A stretch of 37,370 nt of DNA from an uncultured Eggerthellaceae bacterium (lineage in GTDB: Bacteria; Actinomycetota; Coriobacteriia; Coriobacteriales; Eggerthellaceae): NCBI GenBank assembly GCA_958454405.1, contig CAUEBO010000024.1:1-37370 (forward strand), in the 5' to 3' direction. Positions 8,499-16,521 of this stretch are shown in pieces (position 1 is the first letter of the stretch; each line of letters starts with the position of its first letter). The translations under genes and the position numbers were made by a program. The notes under the pieces are model-generated. The model saw only the letters and a list, made by a program, of their open reading frames with translations. It ran no database searches and had not been told where the DNA came from.

Positions 8499-8969
8499 GT
8501 GCAACTCAAGGCATCGACCGATTACGGTATGCGCGCCATCCTGTATCTGGCTGCGCAAGGAACCACCTGCTCATCGAAAGACATTGCGAACGACATGTCA
8601 ATACCGCGCGACTACCTCATCCAGCTTGCGCAGCTGCTCCGCAACGCGGGCATCATCGAGGCGCGCCCGGGCAAGCACGGCGGCTACCGCCTGGCCAAGG
8701 ACGCTTCCGAGATCACGGTGCTCGACATCATGGAGGCGCTCGACGACGACGCCAAGCAGTCGACGCGCGCGAAGCGCAATGCGCGCAAGGGCGGCGCGAT
8801 GGTGCAGGAGGTCAAGCGCACCTACGACCTCATCGAGGAGAGCATGGACTCGTTCTTGAACAGCATGACGGTGGAGCTGCTGCTCAATTGCACGAAGAAC
8901 GGTGACAACAGCAAGATGTTCCTGGCCGAGCGCCTGGAGGACGAGAGCCGCCGCCTGGCTGGGAAGTAG
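8499..8969 (+). CDS. Rrf2-family transcriptional regulator
   Basis: A 156-residue protein with the classic Rrf2 N terminus (MQLKASTDYGMRAILYLA), a winged helix through IPRDYLIQLAQLLRNAG, and the wing motif KHGGYRLAK. The start is GTG at 8499, with AAGGAG a few bases upstream. Family members such as IscR, NsrR and RirA bind an Fe-S cluster through three closely spaced cysteines after the wing. Here that stretch (about residues 85-105) is rich in Lys and Arg and has no Cys, so Fe-S sensing by that mode is unlikely. It resembles the cluster-free branch that includes CymR. It converges on the NRAMP-type gene with only 7 bp between stop codons. Its target is not evident. Confidence 0.9.
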   Translation: MQLKASTDYGMRAILYLAAQGTTCSSKDIANDMSIPRDYLIQLAQLLRNAGIIEARPGKHGGYRLAKDASEITVLDIMEALDDDAKQSTRAKRNARKGGAMVQEVKRTYDLIEESMDSFLNSMTVELLLNCTKNGDNSKMFLAERLEDESRRLAGK

Positions 8970-8976
8970 CCTCGCC

Positions 8977-10437
8977 CTACTCGATTCCGAGTACTTGCAT
9001 GACAAGCAGCGCGACCGTGAGCACGGTGACGATTCCCACGGTCACCCAGATGAGCGCGCGCGACACCACGCGCGATCGATGCGCGCCCATGACCCGCTTG
9101 TCCGCGGCTATGATGGCCATGAAGACCAGCAGCACCGGCAGCACCAGGCCGTTCACGAACTGAGCGGTCAGCATCACGTTCATCAGATCGATGTTCGGCA
9201 CCAGCACGACCACGGCTGAGAACACGATCACGAACGTGAAAATGCTCTTGAATAAGGGCGCCTCTTTCCATTTGAAGGAAACGCCCGCCTCCCATCCGAA
9301 CGCCTCGCAGATGACGAACGCCGTGGTGAGCGGCAGCACGCATGCAGCCAGAAACGATGCGGCGATCAGCCCGATGGCGAACAGCGCCTCGGCGTACGGG
9401 CCGGCGAACGGCGCGAGCGCCCGCGCAGCGTCGGCGGCCGATTCGATCTCGATGCCCTGCGGGTACAGCACGGCCCCCGTCGTGACGATGATGAACCACG
9501 CGACCAGGCATGCCGCAACGGTGCCGGCCACCACGTCCACCTTCTGCGGCGACAGATCCTTCACGGTCAGGCCCTTTTCCACCACGTTGCTCTGGTTGAA
9601 GAACATCATCCACGGGGCGATGGTCGTCCCGATCATGGCGATGACGAGCGACACGAAGCTTTGATTCTGCACGAATCGCGGCAGGGCGGTGCTCTCCAGC
9701 GCCAGCTCCCAATCGGGCTGCGCCATGACGGCCGCGATGATGTACGTGACGAACACGAGCGAGAGGATGAGGAACACCTTCTCCACGCGCTTGTAGCTGC
9801 CGCCCACGATGAGCAGCCACACGGCGCCGGCGGCAACCGGCACGGCCAGGTACTTCGACACGCCGAACATCTCCATGCCCGACGCGATGCCCGCGAATTC
9901 CGAGAACGTCGTGCATACGTTGCCGACGAGCAGCGCCAGCATGGCCAGCGTGGTGAGCCGGATGCCGAATCGCTCCCGGATGAGCGCGGCGAACCCCTTG
10001 CCGGTGACGGCTCCCATGCGCGCGGCGGTCATCTCCACCACGATGAGCAGCACGCACATGATGGGAACCACCCACAGCGTGGCGAAGCCGAACTTCGCGC
10101 CCACGGTGGAGTAGGTTGAGATGCCGCCGGCGTCGTTGCCCGCCATGGCGGTGACGATGCCGGGACCGAGGGCGGCCAGCAGCAGCCAGATCCTGCTCGG
10201 CCTCTTCGCCGGTGATTCGAGGGCTTCGCCTGCGGGAAGGTCGGGGGTTTTCGCAAGATCCTTCGGCGACTCGGCGCTTTTTGCGGCAAGTCCGGCGTCG
10301 CGGCGGGTGGTTTCTCCCGACTCCCGTTCGATCCGCATCCGCCCGGCGGCTCCAGGCCGCGCGCCTTCGATGCGGCCCGTCTTGAAGGCTCCTCGCTGCT
10401 GCTGCGCCTGCTTGCGCTCCGTGTTCTTCGCCATCAT
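8977..10437 (-). CDS. NRAMP-related transporter (NRMT-type, probable Mg2+ uptake)
   Basis: A 486-residue SLC11/NRAMP-fold transporter with about eleven helices after an 80-residue hydrophilic N-terminal extension. The metal site differs from ordinary Mn/Fe transporters. The TM1 motif usually written DPGN reads DAGG here (in NDAGG, residues 101-105). The TM6 motif usually written MPH reads APW (274-276), removing the methionine that favours transition metals. These changes mark NRAMP-related magnesium transporters (NRMT), first structurally described from Eggerthella lenta. AGGTGA, overlapping the stop codon of the upstream MgtE-like gene, serves as ribosome site; the start is ATG at 10437 or the next ATG at 10434. 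The 4-bp gap to the upstream gene implies co-transcription and probable translational coupling. Mg2+ specificity is inferred from motifs. Confidence 0.88.
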   Translation of the reverse strand: MMAKNTERKQAQQQRGAFKTGRIEGARPGAAGRMRIERESGETTRRDAGLAAKSAESPKDLAKTPDLPAGEALESPAKRPSRIWLLLAALGPGIVTAMAGNDAGGISTYSTVGAKFGFATLWVVPIMCVLLIVVEMTAARMGAVTGKGFAALIRERFGIRLTTLAMLALLVGNVCTTFSEFAGIASGMEMFGVSKYLAVPVAAGAVWLLIVGGSYKRVEKVFLILSLVFVTYIIAAVMAQPDWELALESTALPRFVQNQSFVSLVIAMIGTTIAPWMMFFNQSNVVEKGLTVKDLSPQKVDVVAGTVAACLVAWFIIVTTGAVLYPQGIEIESAADAARALAPFAGPYAEALFAIGLIAASFLAACVLPLTTAFVICEAFGWEAGVSFKWKEAPLFKSIFTFVIVFSAVVVLVPNIDLMNVMLTAQFVNGLVLPVLLVFMAIIAADKRVMGAHRSRVVSRALIWVTVGIVTVLTVALLVMQVLGIE

Positions 10438-10441
10438 AGGA

Positions 10442-11791
10442 TCACCTGTTGAAGCCCATGATCTGGAAGAGCACGAGCGTGTACAGCGCAAGGAACAGCA
10501 CGGACGCCACGCCGATGCCGAGCGCCTTGAGCACGGTCGTCTTCGTCTTGTCGCCGCTCACGTCCTCTTCGATGGCGTCCCAGGCGTCGTCGACGGTGAC
10601 GATGCCCAACAGCACGCCGTGCTCGTCCACCACGGGCATGGCGGGCAGCTCGTACTTGAAGATGTCGGCCGCCACGTCCTCCTCGACCTCGTCGGGAGGC
10701 ACGGATATCACGTCGTCGTACATCACGTCGCCCACCGGCTTGGCGTCGTCGGTCAGCACGAGGGTGCGCAGCGACAGCACGCCGGTGAACCGGTCGTACT
10801 CGTCAAGCACGTACACGTAGTGCACGGTGGGGTGGTCTTCGTCCAGCTCGCGCAGCACCTCGATGGTCTCGCCCACCGTGGTGTCCTCGTGCACGGTCAC
10901 GAACTGCGTGGTCATCATGCCGCCCGCGGTGCCGTCCTTGTAGCCCAGCAGGCGCCGGATCTCGGTGGCGTCCTCCACGCCCATGAGGCGCAGCAGCGTT
11001 TCCGCCTTCTCGTAGGACAGGTCGCGCACGATGTCGGCCGCATCGTCCGGATCCATGTTGCCCAGAAGGCCGGCGGCGCGCGCATCGTCCAAATCCTCGA
11101 TGAAGTCGGCCTGGTACTCGTCCTCCATCTCGGAAATAGCCTCGGTGGCCTGCGCTTCGTCCAGGTGTTGGAAGACGTTCGCGCGCTGCTGGGGATCCAG
11201 CTGTTCCAGGATGTCGGCGACGTCGGCGGGGTGCAGCTCGTCCAGGCGCTTGTGGGTCACCGACAGCTGCACTTCGGAGAGGTCGCGATCCAACAGGTCC
11301 ATGTAGTTCCAGGCGATGATCTGCTCGTCGATGCGCTTGTCGAACACCTTCGCCACCGCCACGACGGCGCGTTCCAGCCACGGGGCAAGGCCGCGCAGGA
11401 TGCCGCGCGTGCCCACCTCTGCGCCGAGCAGGCGCAGCTGGGACCCGGAAACGGACAGCTTCAAGTCGTTCACGCGCACGACCTTCATGCCCTGCGTATC
11501 CACGATCTGACGGTTCAGCAGGTCGCGTGCCAGCAGAACCTCGTCAGGTTGCAGATAGCTGAAGCGGATGTCGTGGCTCTCCACGGCAAGCCTGATGCCA
11601 TCGTCGTCGAACTCGTCGACGTACTTGCGCCACGAGATCATGAACGGAACCTTGCCCGGCCCCTGGAAGGCCAGGCTCGTGATGCGGGGGAACACCTCGC
11701 CGGTCGAAATGGCCAGGTCGGAGATCGTGCCAATCTTCTCCCCGGTGGCGTCGACGACGGGCTTTCCCAGCATTTGAGAAAGATAGAGCAT
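10442..11791 (-). CDS. MgtE-like Mg2+ sensor protein without the MgtE channel (PRC, MgtE_N, CBS pair, one TM)
   Basis: A 449-residue protein. It has PRC-barrel-like segments at about residues 6-68 and 88-135, a MgtE N domain at about 178-283 (repeated DPxxxA motifs, MDPDDAADIV), two CBS domains at about 290-343 and 355-408 (GTAGGMMTTQF, LPAMPVVDEHGVLLGIVTV), and one C-terminal membrane helix at about 422-444. Full-length MgtE has the same N and CBS domains as a Mg2+ sensor, followed by a five-helix channel. That channel is absent here, so this protein cannot transport on its own. It lies directly upstream of the NRAMP-related gene in one operon, which suggests it gates or reports for that transporter. 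ATG 11791 follows AAGGGA at good spacing; the in-frame ATG at 11812 lacks a ribosome site. Confidence 0.85.
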   Translation of the reverse strand: MLYLSQMLGKPVVDATGEKIGTISDLAISTGEVFPRITSLAFQGPGKVPFMISWRKYVDEFDDDGIRLAVESHDIRFSYLQPDEVLLARDLLNRQIVDTQGMKVVRVNDLKLSVSGSQLRLLGAEVGTRGILRGLAPWLERAVVAVAKVFDKRIDEQIIAWNYMDLLDRDLSEVQLSVTHKRLDELHPADVADILEQLDPQQRANVFQHLDEAQATEAISEMEDEYQADFIEDLDDARAAGLLGNMDPDDAADIVRDLSYEKAETLLRLMGVEDATEIRRLLGYKDGTAGGMMTTQFVTVHEDTTVGETIEVLRELDEDHPTVHYVYVLDEYDRFTGVLSLRTLVLTDDAKPVGDVMYDDVISVPPDEVEEDVAADIFKYELPAMPVVDEHGVLLGIVTVDDAWDAIEEDVSGDKTKTTVLKALGIGVASVLFLALYTLVLFQIMGFNR

Positions 11792-12038
11792 GTGAGCATC
11801 CCTTACTGTCATGCTCGCGACTCGGCATAGACCATGGTAGCGCGTCCGTGCGGGCGAACGCCCGATCGCGCGGTAAAATCTCTGTCAAGCCATGAGCGCC
11901 GCAGCCGTCCTTCGACTGCCGGCGTAAGGGAGTCGAAGAAGAGCTACATACTGTGAGGCTTCGATTTTCGAACCTTCAAGTACGTTCCTTTCCTTCGGTT
12001 GCGCAACGGCGCTCGGTGCGTCGAAGCGTTGCATGAAG

Positions 12039-12122
12039 TGGTGCCCGAGGCGAGAGTCGAACTCGCACGTCTTTCGACAACGGTTTTTGAGACCGCCGCG
12101 TCTGCCATTCCGCCACTCGGGC
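12039..12122 (-). tRNA. tRNA-Leu, anticodon CAA
   Basis: The minus strand folds as a class II tRNA of 84 nt including an encoded CCA. The acceptor stem starts GCCCGAG, the anticodon arm is GCGGT-CTCAAAA-ACCGT (loop centre CAA), there is a long variable arm, and the T arm contains GTTCGACTC. It reads the UUG codon. It has its own promoter and points toward the MgtE-like gene 248 bp away. Confidence 0.95.
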
Positions 12123-12132
12123 GCAACCCGAG

Positions 12133-12161
12133 ATTATACCCGAAGCTTTCCGGTTCGTCTA
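12133..12161 (-). promoter_or_regulatory. Promoter of tRNA-Leu
   Basis: On the minus strand TAGACG, a 17-bp spacer and a perfect TATAAT lie 11 bases upstream of the mature tRNA 5' end. Confidence 0.7.
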
Positions 12162-12212
12162 TGCGGGAGAGCGAGTCCTCAAGCGAGCGTGCGGAGACCG
12201 GCAAACGGCCGG

Positions 12213-12356
12213 TGACAGAAAACACGGTCGAATGTGCAGTCGCCGAGCGCGAAATCGAGCACGCGAATTCCGCGACCAGGCGTTTTGCGCGACCACGTTG
12301 CGCTAGGGATCCGAATAGGCCTTGCAGACTGCACATTCGACCGTGTTTTTGGTCAT
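12213..12356 (-). repeat. 144-bp inverted-repeat element, copy 1
   Basis: The ends are long inverted repeats. The left end reads TGACAGAAAACACGGTCGAA and onward to TGCAGT; the right end is its near complement, ending GGTCAT. On the minus strand the whole element, not only the ends, matches the copy at 23728-23872, including an internal GCGCAAAACGCCTGGTCG. The element carries no transposase and no convincing gene. It looks like a MITE-type element or a family of structured RNA or DNA sites. Apart from this element and a short hairpin (9-bp arms, 2-nt spacer) at 12494-12513, I see nothing in the gap 12123-12542. Confidence 0.8.
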
Positions 12357-12542
12357 CTGCGGATTCGCTTGCGGGCCCGGCGCGCTGCGCGGCTCTCGGC
12401 GCCTCCACCGTCTCCGGCGACAATCAATCAACAGGATTATGACCCTCTGGCGCGTCGAAGGGACAGGCTTCATAATGGATTCCATCTACGGATGCAGGCG
12501 GTCAACCGCCTGCGAAACGCACTCGGCAGAGAGGCGGCACTT

Positions 12543-13970
12543 ATGGACCATGAAGAACTGACCGCGAACATAGACGCGTATCTCGAGGACAACTGGGAGG
12601 CGATGGTCGGCGACATCGAAACGCTCGTGCGCATCCCCAGCTTCGAGGAGCTGGACAAGAAAGCCGATGGCGCTCCGTTCGGCCCCGGCCCGAAGGAGGC
12701 GCTGACGGCGGCGCTCAAGCTTGCAGCTGACATGGGATTCCAAACGCACGATGCCGAAGGCTACATCGGCTTCGCCGACTTTCCCGGCACAAGCGACACG
12801 CAGCTGGGCATCATTGGCCACATGGACGTCGTGCCGGCCGGTCCCGGCTGGTCGTTCGAGCCGTATGAAGTCACGCGCAAGGACGGCTACCTCATCGGGC
12901 GCGGCACGCTCGACGACAAGGGCCCGAGCGTCATTGCGCTCCACGCCATGAAGTTCTGGAAGGACCAGCAGGACGCGGGCGCGGTTCCGCAGTTCCCCTA
13001 CACCATCCGCTTCCTGTTCGGCGCGAACGAGGAATCGGGCATGGCCGACGTCGCCTACTACCATGAGCACTACGACGATCCTGCGTTCCTGTTCACGCCC
13101 GATGCCGAATTCCCCGTGTGCTATGGCGAGAAAGGCGGCTACGACGCCACCATCACGAGCAAGAAGATAGAGGAATGCGCTCGGGTGATCGCCGAGTTCG
13201 AGGGCGGGGCCGCGACGAATGCGGTGCCGGGCGTGGCTTACGCCATCGTGAAGGCCGATGCGGGCGAGCTGCCCGGCACCGACCGCATCACGGTGAGCGA
13301 AGCCGGTCCGGGCCTTGCGCGCCTCGACGCCGTCGGCAAAGGCGCGCATGCGTCCACGCCCGACGAAGGAATCAACGCCATTGGGCTCATCGTGAACTAC
13401 GTGCTGGAGCACGGCCTGTGCGGCGCCGACGAGCGCGCGTTCCTCGAGCTCGACCAGAAGCTGCTGAACCACACCGACGGCAGCGGCATCGGCATCAAGA
13501 GCGCCGACGAGTACTTCGGCCCGCTCACCGTCATCGGCGGCACCATCAAGCTGGAGGACGGCCGCTTCGTGCAAACGCTCGACAGCCGCTTTCCCACCTC
13601 CATCACGGCGGCCGAGATCAGCGAGCGCCTGCGCCAGCTGACCGACGAAATCGGCGGCACGTTCGAGAACACGCTGCTCATGGAGCCGTTCTTGGTGAAG
13701 CCGGACAGCCCCGTCATCCAAGCTCTGCTCGATGCCTACAACGAGGCCACCGGCGAGGACGCCAAGCCGTTCACCATGGGCGGCGGCACGTACGCGCGCG
13801 AGTTCAAGAGCGGCGCCAGCTTCGGCCCCGAGAAGCCGTGGATGAAGGATCCCGAGTGGGTGGGCATGATGCACGGTCCTGACGAGGGCGTGAGCGTCGA
13901 CCTGCTCAAGCAGGCCTTCAAGATCTATGCGCTCACGCTCGACAAGCTCATGCAGCTCGATTTGCAGTAG
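12543..13970 (+). CDS. pepV: M20-family zinc dipeptidase, PepV-like
   Basis: A 475-residue metallopeptidase. The metal-ligand motifs of M20 enzymes are in order: IIGHMDVVPAG (His93, Asp95), GRGTLDDKGP (Asp124/125), GANEESG (catalytic and ligand Glu163/164), FTPDAEFPV (Asp187), and a late MHGPDEG histidine. Length and motifs fit PepV/Xaa-His dipeptidases, which cleave dipeptides in the cytosol and supply amino acids. No signal peptide is present. ATG 12543 follows GAGAGGCGG; the frame open back to 12234 runs through the repeat element and is not coding. A CATAAT at 12471-12476 may be a -10 box, without a clear -35. The phosphatase gene follows after 87 bp on the same strand. Confidence 0.9.
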   Translation: MDHEELTANIDAYLEDNWEAMVGDIETLVRIPSFEELDKKADGAPFGPGPKEALTAALKLAADMGFQTHDAEGYIGFADFPGTSDTQLGIIGHMDVVPAGPGWSFEPYEVTRKDGYLIGRGTLDDKGPSVIALHAMKFWKDQQDAGAVPQFPYTIRFLFGANEESGMADVAYYHEHYDDPAFLFTPDAEFPVCYGEKGGYDATITSKKIEECARVIAEFEGGAATNAVPGVAYAIVKADAGELPGTDRITVSEAGPGLARLDAVGKGAHASTPDEGINAIGLIVNYVLEHGLCGADERAFLELDQKLLNHTDGSGIGIKSADEYFGPLTVIGGTIKLEDGRFVQTLDSRFPTSITAAEISERLRQLTDEIGGTFENTLLMEPFLVKPDSPVIQALLDAYNEATGEDAKPFTMGGGTYAREFKSGASFGPEKPWMKDPEWVGMMHGPDEGVSVDLLKQAFKIYALTLDKLMQLDLQ

Positions 13971-14057
13971 CGAAGCCCCGTGCCCCGGCCCGTGCGGGCG
14001 CGTCGGCTCGATGCGGCGCCGGGGCGCTTGCGCCTTCCCGAACGAAAGGAACATCCC

Positions 14058-14939
14058 ATGGTGGATACCGTGCCCGACGATTTCGCGCCGTCCCTCGGCA
14101 TCGCGGACGCCGAAGGGCTCGAAAGCGCCTGCGACGGTCGCATCGAGCTCGAGGGCCTGCCCAACACCCGCGACATCGGCGGGATCCCTGCGGCCGACGG
14201 CCGCTACGTGAAGCACGCTCGCCTCATCCGTTCAGGCGCGCTCGAGCGGGCCACCGAGCGCGACCTTCGGGTGCTCTTCGACGACTACGGCGTGCGCACG
14301 GTCATCGACCTGCGCACCGAGGAGGAGCGGCGCGAGAAGCCCGACCCTGAGGACGGCCTGCAAGGCGTGCGGTTCGAGAACGCCCCGCTGCTGAACACCG
14401 CTACGTTCGGCGTGACGCGCGAAGGCGGGCTGCGCGATATGCTGAAGACGCTGAAGACCGTGCAGGACGATCCGGCGCGCATCATGATGGACGTCTACAC
14501 CAGCATGATGGTGGACGAGGAGAGCCGCGAGGGTTTCGCGGCGTTCTTCGACGACGTGCTGGCCGCTGGCGAAGGCGCCGTTCTGTGGCATTGCACCATC
14601 GGCAAGGACCGTGCAGGGCTGGCAACGGCGCTGCTGCTGCACGTGCTGGGCGCGCCGCGCGAAGCCATCTTGAAGGACTACGAGGCCACGAACCGCTACG
14701 TCGGCTCGCTGACGGAAGACGTGTCCGAGCAGTTGGCGAAATACCATCTTGCGGGCGCGCTGGGAAAGAGCATCCACCTCATCAACGCTGCGGATCCGCG
14801 CTACCTGCAGGCGGCCTTCGATGCCGTGGAGCGGCAGTACAGCGGCCTTGATGCTTACGTGCGCGACGAGCTGGGCGTGGCGGACGGGAAGCGCGCGGAG
14901 CTCCGGGAGCGCTACCTGACCGCCGACCCGCGCGGATAG
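14058..14939 (+). CDS. Tyrosine/serine protein phosphatase family protein
   Basis: A 293-residue protein of the Y_phosphatase3 type. It has the N-terminal motif LPNTRDIGGIPAADGR, VIDLRTEEER, and the catalytic P-loop HCTIGKDRAG near residues 178-187, in which Cys179 is the nucleophile and Arg185 binds phosphate. Lysine after glycine in the P-loop (CxxGKDR) is shared with phosphatases that act on phosphoinositides and phosphotyrosine, such as Listeria LipA. No signal peptide is visible, so it is probably cytosolic. The ATG at 14058 follows GAAAGGA. It may be co-transcribed with the dipeptidase upstream, but a GC-rich potential hairpin lies in the 87-bp gap. Substrate unknown. Confidence 0.88.
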   Translation: MVDTVPDDFAPSLGIADAEGLESACDGRIELEGLPNTRDIGGIPAADGRYVKHARLIRSGALERATERDLRVLFDDYGVRTVIDLRTEEERREKPDPEDGLQGVRFENAPLLNTATFGVTREGGLRDMLKTLKTVQDDPARIMMDVYTSMMVDEESREGFAAFFDDVLAAGEGAVLWHCTIGKDRAGLATALLLHVLGAPREAILKDYEATNRYVGSLTEDVSEQLAKYHLAGALGKSIHLINAADPRYLQAAFDAVERQYSGLDAYVRDELGVADGKRAELRERYLTADPRG

Positions 14940-15186
14940 GGCGCAGCTCGCGAGTCGGGCGCGAGGGAAGGGCGCGGGGCGCGCATCGAGCGCCCTGGCG
15001 CCCCCCGCCCGCTCCTCCGCCGCGCCGCAGGGCCCACGTCGCCGCATCGAGTGAAATTCCCTTCGAATTCAACCGCCGGTTGGGCCCGTCGGCTCCGCTT
15101 GGCCCTCCTTTCAGCCTATGCGGGTCGCGGCCGTTCCGCTCGTCTCCTTCTTTCCGGCTTTTCTGCTGTTTCTGCTTGCCTTGCTT

Positions 15187-15192
15187 TATAAT
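15187..15192 (+). promoter_or_regulatory. -10 box (TATAAT) of the LytTR regulator gene
   Basis: A perfect TATAAT lies 51 bp upstream of the GTG start. The -35 region (TGCTGT at 15164-15169 with a 17-bp spacer) is poor, which suggests dependence on an activator. Between 14940 and this box I see only the short dyad CAACC-GCC-GGTTG at 15070-15082. Confidence 0.5.
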
Positions 15193-15243
15193 GTGGGCAA
15201 CATCCGTTGTTCGCAGTACAAGTGCGGAGGCTAGGAGGCTCTG

Positions 15244-15957
15244 GTGTTGAAAGCTATGATCGTCGATGACGAGGCTCCCGCGCGTTCCGAACTCAAGTTC
15301 TTGCTCGATGAGCTCGGGCAGACCGAAGTCGTCGCCGAGGCGGCCAGCGTGCGCGAGGCCATCGAGAAGCTGAAGGAATATCCCTGCGACGTCATGTTCC
15401 TCGACGTGAACATGCCCGAGGCCACGGGATTGCAGCTGGCGGAAGCCCTGCAGCATCTCAAGTTCCCCCCGGCGGTGGTGTTCGTGACCGCCTACAGCGA
15501 ATTCGCCCTGGAGGCGTTCAAGGTGAGCGCCATCGACTACCTGGTGAAGCCGGTCGAGACCGAGCGCCTGTCGCAGGCCATCGCGCGCGTGCGCGAGCAT
15601 GTTTCGCTGCACATGCAGGCGCAGAAGTCCGAGCGCATTCCCGTCGAAAAGGGCGGCAAGAAGATCCTCATCGGCATCGACAAGATCCGCTTCGTCATGG
15701 CGCGCGACGACTACGCGTATCTGCAAACCGACACCGACCGCTACTTCTCCACGGTGAGCCTGGCCCAGCTTGAGAAGCGCTTGGACGGCCACGGATTCTT
15801 CCGCGTCCATCGCGGGTATCTGGTGAACCTGTCGATGGTGGAGGAGATCGAATCGGTTTCGGGCGGCACGCTGCTGCTCACCCTCAACGGCGTGGACGAG
15901 AAGATTCCCGTGTCGCGCCGCCGCGTCTCGGCCCTCAAGAAGGCCCTGGGGCTGTAG
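15244..15957 (+). CDS. LytTR-family response regulator
   Basis: A 237-residue two-domain regulator. The receiver domain (residues about 3-120) has the acidic pair DD8-9, phospho-acceptor Asp54 in MFLDVNMPE, and the VTAYSE and DYLVKP segments. The LytTR DNA-binding domain (about 138-237) includes GFFRVHRGYLVNL. The start is GTG at 15244, with AGGAGG five bases upstream; the TTG next to it is an alternative. No histidine kinase lies in the window, so the partner is unlinked or the gene is an orphan. A strong terminator follows directly, so the gene is monocistronic. Its targets are unknown. Confidence 0.92.
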   Translation: MLKAMIVDDEAPARSELKFLLDELGQTEVVAEAASVREAIEKLKEYPCDVMFLDVNMPEATGLQLAEALQHLKFPPAVVFVTAYSEFALEAFKVSAIDYLVKPVETERLSQAIARVREHVSLHMQAQKSERIPVEKGGKKILIGIDKIRFVMARDDYAYLQTDTDRYFSTVSLAQLEKRLDGHGFFRVHRGYLVNLSMVEEIESVSGGTLLLTLNGVDEKIPVSRRRVSALKKALGL

Positions 15958-15982
15958 ACCCGCTTCCAGACAACGCATCCCG

Positions 15983-16017
15983 AAGGGTCGGCGAATCGTC
16001 GGCCCTTTCTTTTTGGC
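15983..16017 (+). terminator. Rho-independent terminator of the LytTR gene
   Basis: A stem of up to 12 bp (AAGGGTCGGCGA paired with TCGTCGGCCCTT, including two G-U pairs) is followed by TTTCTTTTT, 26 bp past the stop codon. Confidence 0.85.
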
Positions 16018-16154
16018 GCGGGCGCCATTCGGAAACCGCTCATCTTCTGCTTCGGTGAATGCAGGGCGCTTCTGCTCCGAATCGGCGAGAAGCGGCCCCT
16101 TTCGCCGCAAAACCCGCGCCATGGCGAAAAGAGCGCGGCAAGATCGCCGGGAAA

Positions 16155-16170
16155 TGTTTCACGTGAAACA
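16155..16170. other. parS centromere site 1 (ParB/Spo0J binding)
   Basis: TGTTTCACGTGAAACA matches the 16-bp bacterial parS consensus exactly and sits in a 20-bp perfect palindrome (16153-16172). ParB loads at such sites and spreads to form the partition complex. No parA or parB gene is in the window. Confidence 0.85.
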
Positions 16171-16263
16171 TTCGTTCGCTTGTTTGTCGCGCTTGTTTTT
16201 GGCCTTGTTCGTTTTGTCGCAGTCGTTTTGGTGCACTCGGGTGCTGTGCGGCATTGCGACAAG

Positions 16264-16279
16264 TGTTTCACGTGAAACA
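16264..16279. other. parS centromere site 2 (ParB/Spo0J binding)
   Basis: A second exact TGTTTCACGTGAAACA lies 109 bp from the first, centre to centre, inside a 26-bp perfect palindrome (16259-16284). Two perfect copies this close are very unlikely by chance. Confidence 0.87.
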
Positions 16280-16300
16280 CTTGTTCGTGGCAGCAGGCCT

Positions 16301-16380
16301 GCGAAATCGCCAGCACGAAATCGCCAGCACGAAATCGCGCGCGCGAAAAAGCCGACGCGAAAACGCGCGCACGAAAACGC
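16301..16380 (+). repeat. 14-bp periodic array next to parS
   Basis: The tetramer GAAA recurs at 16303, 16317, 16331, 16345, 16359 and 16373, an exact 14-bp period over six units. Units read like GCACGAAATCGCCA, GCGCGAAAAAGCCG and GCACGAAAACGCGA: the CGAAA core is fixed and the flanks are GC-rich and variable. It begins 17 bp after the second parS palindrome. No ORF on either strand looks genuine. Confidence 0.75.
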
Positions 16381-16436
16381 GAAGTGCGGACCTCCGGAAA
16401 CGCGGGACACGCGGAAACTCGAAAGCTCGAAGCGCG

Positions 16437-16507
16437 CAAACACGAAAGTATGAAAACACGAAAGTATGAAAACACGAAAGCGTGCAAACATGGAAGCACG
16501 AAAACGC
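16437..16507 (+). repeat. 8-bp (16-bp) periodic array
   Basis: Units CACGAAAG and TATGAAAA alternate as a 16-bp repeat (ACACGAAAGTATGAAA, twice exactly, then decaying). GAAA-type cores are spaced 7-9 bp, mostly 8, from about 16444 to 16500. It shares the CACGAAA core with the 14-bp array but has a different period. Between the arrays (16381-16436) GAAA motifs continue irregularly. Confidence 0.7.
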
Positions 16508-16521
16508 CAGCACGAAAACGC

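Noticed and set aside
10437..11791. Frameshifted or truncated full-length MgtE channel
   Set aside because: The protein ends in a clean single helix and stop, the next gene starts 4 bp later in a different fold, and no remnant of the five MgtE helices is present.
11860..11888. TTGACA promoter for the MgtE-like gene
   Set aside because: The minus strand has a perfect TTGACA at 11883-11888, but no -10-like hexamer lies 15-19 bp downstream.
11910..11938. Terminator of tRNA-Leu
   Set aside because: CTTCGACT and AGTCGAAG form an 8-bp stem with a 13-nt loop, but no T-run follows and the stem is weak; read-through to the MgtE-like gene cannot be excluded.
12222..12485. Short protein genes inside the inverted-repeat elements
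   Set aside because: Similar peptides from both copies only reflect the repeated DNA; the frames are Arg/Cys-rich, lack ribosome sites and occur on both strands.
16301..16507. CRISPR array
   Set aside because: The units are 8-14 bp with no 20-40-bp identical repeats, no unique spacers and no cas genes.
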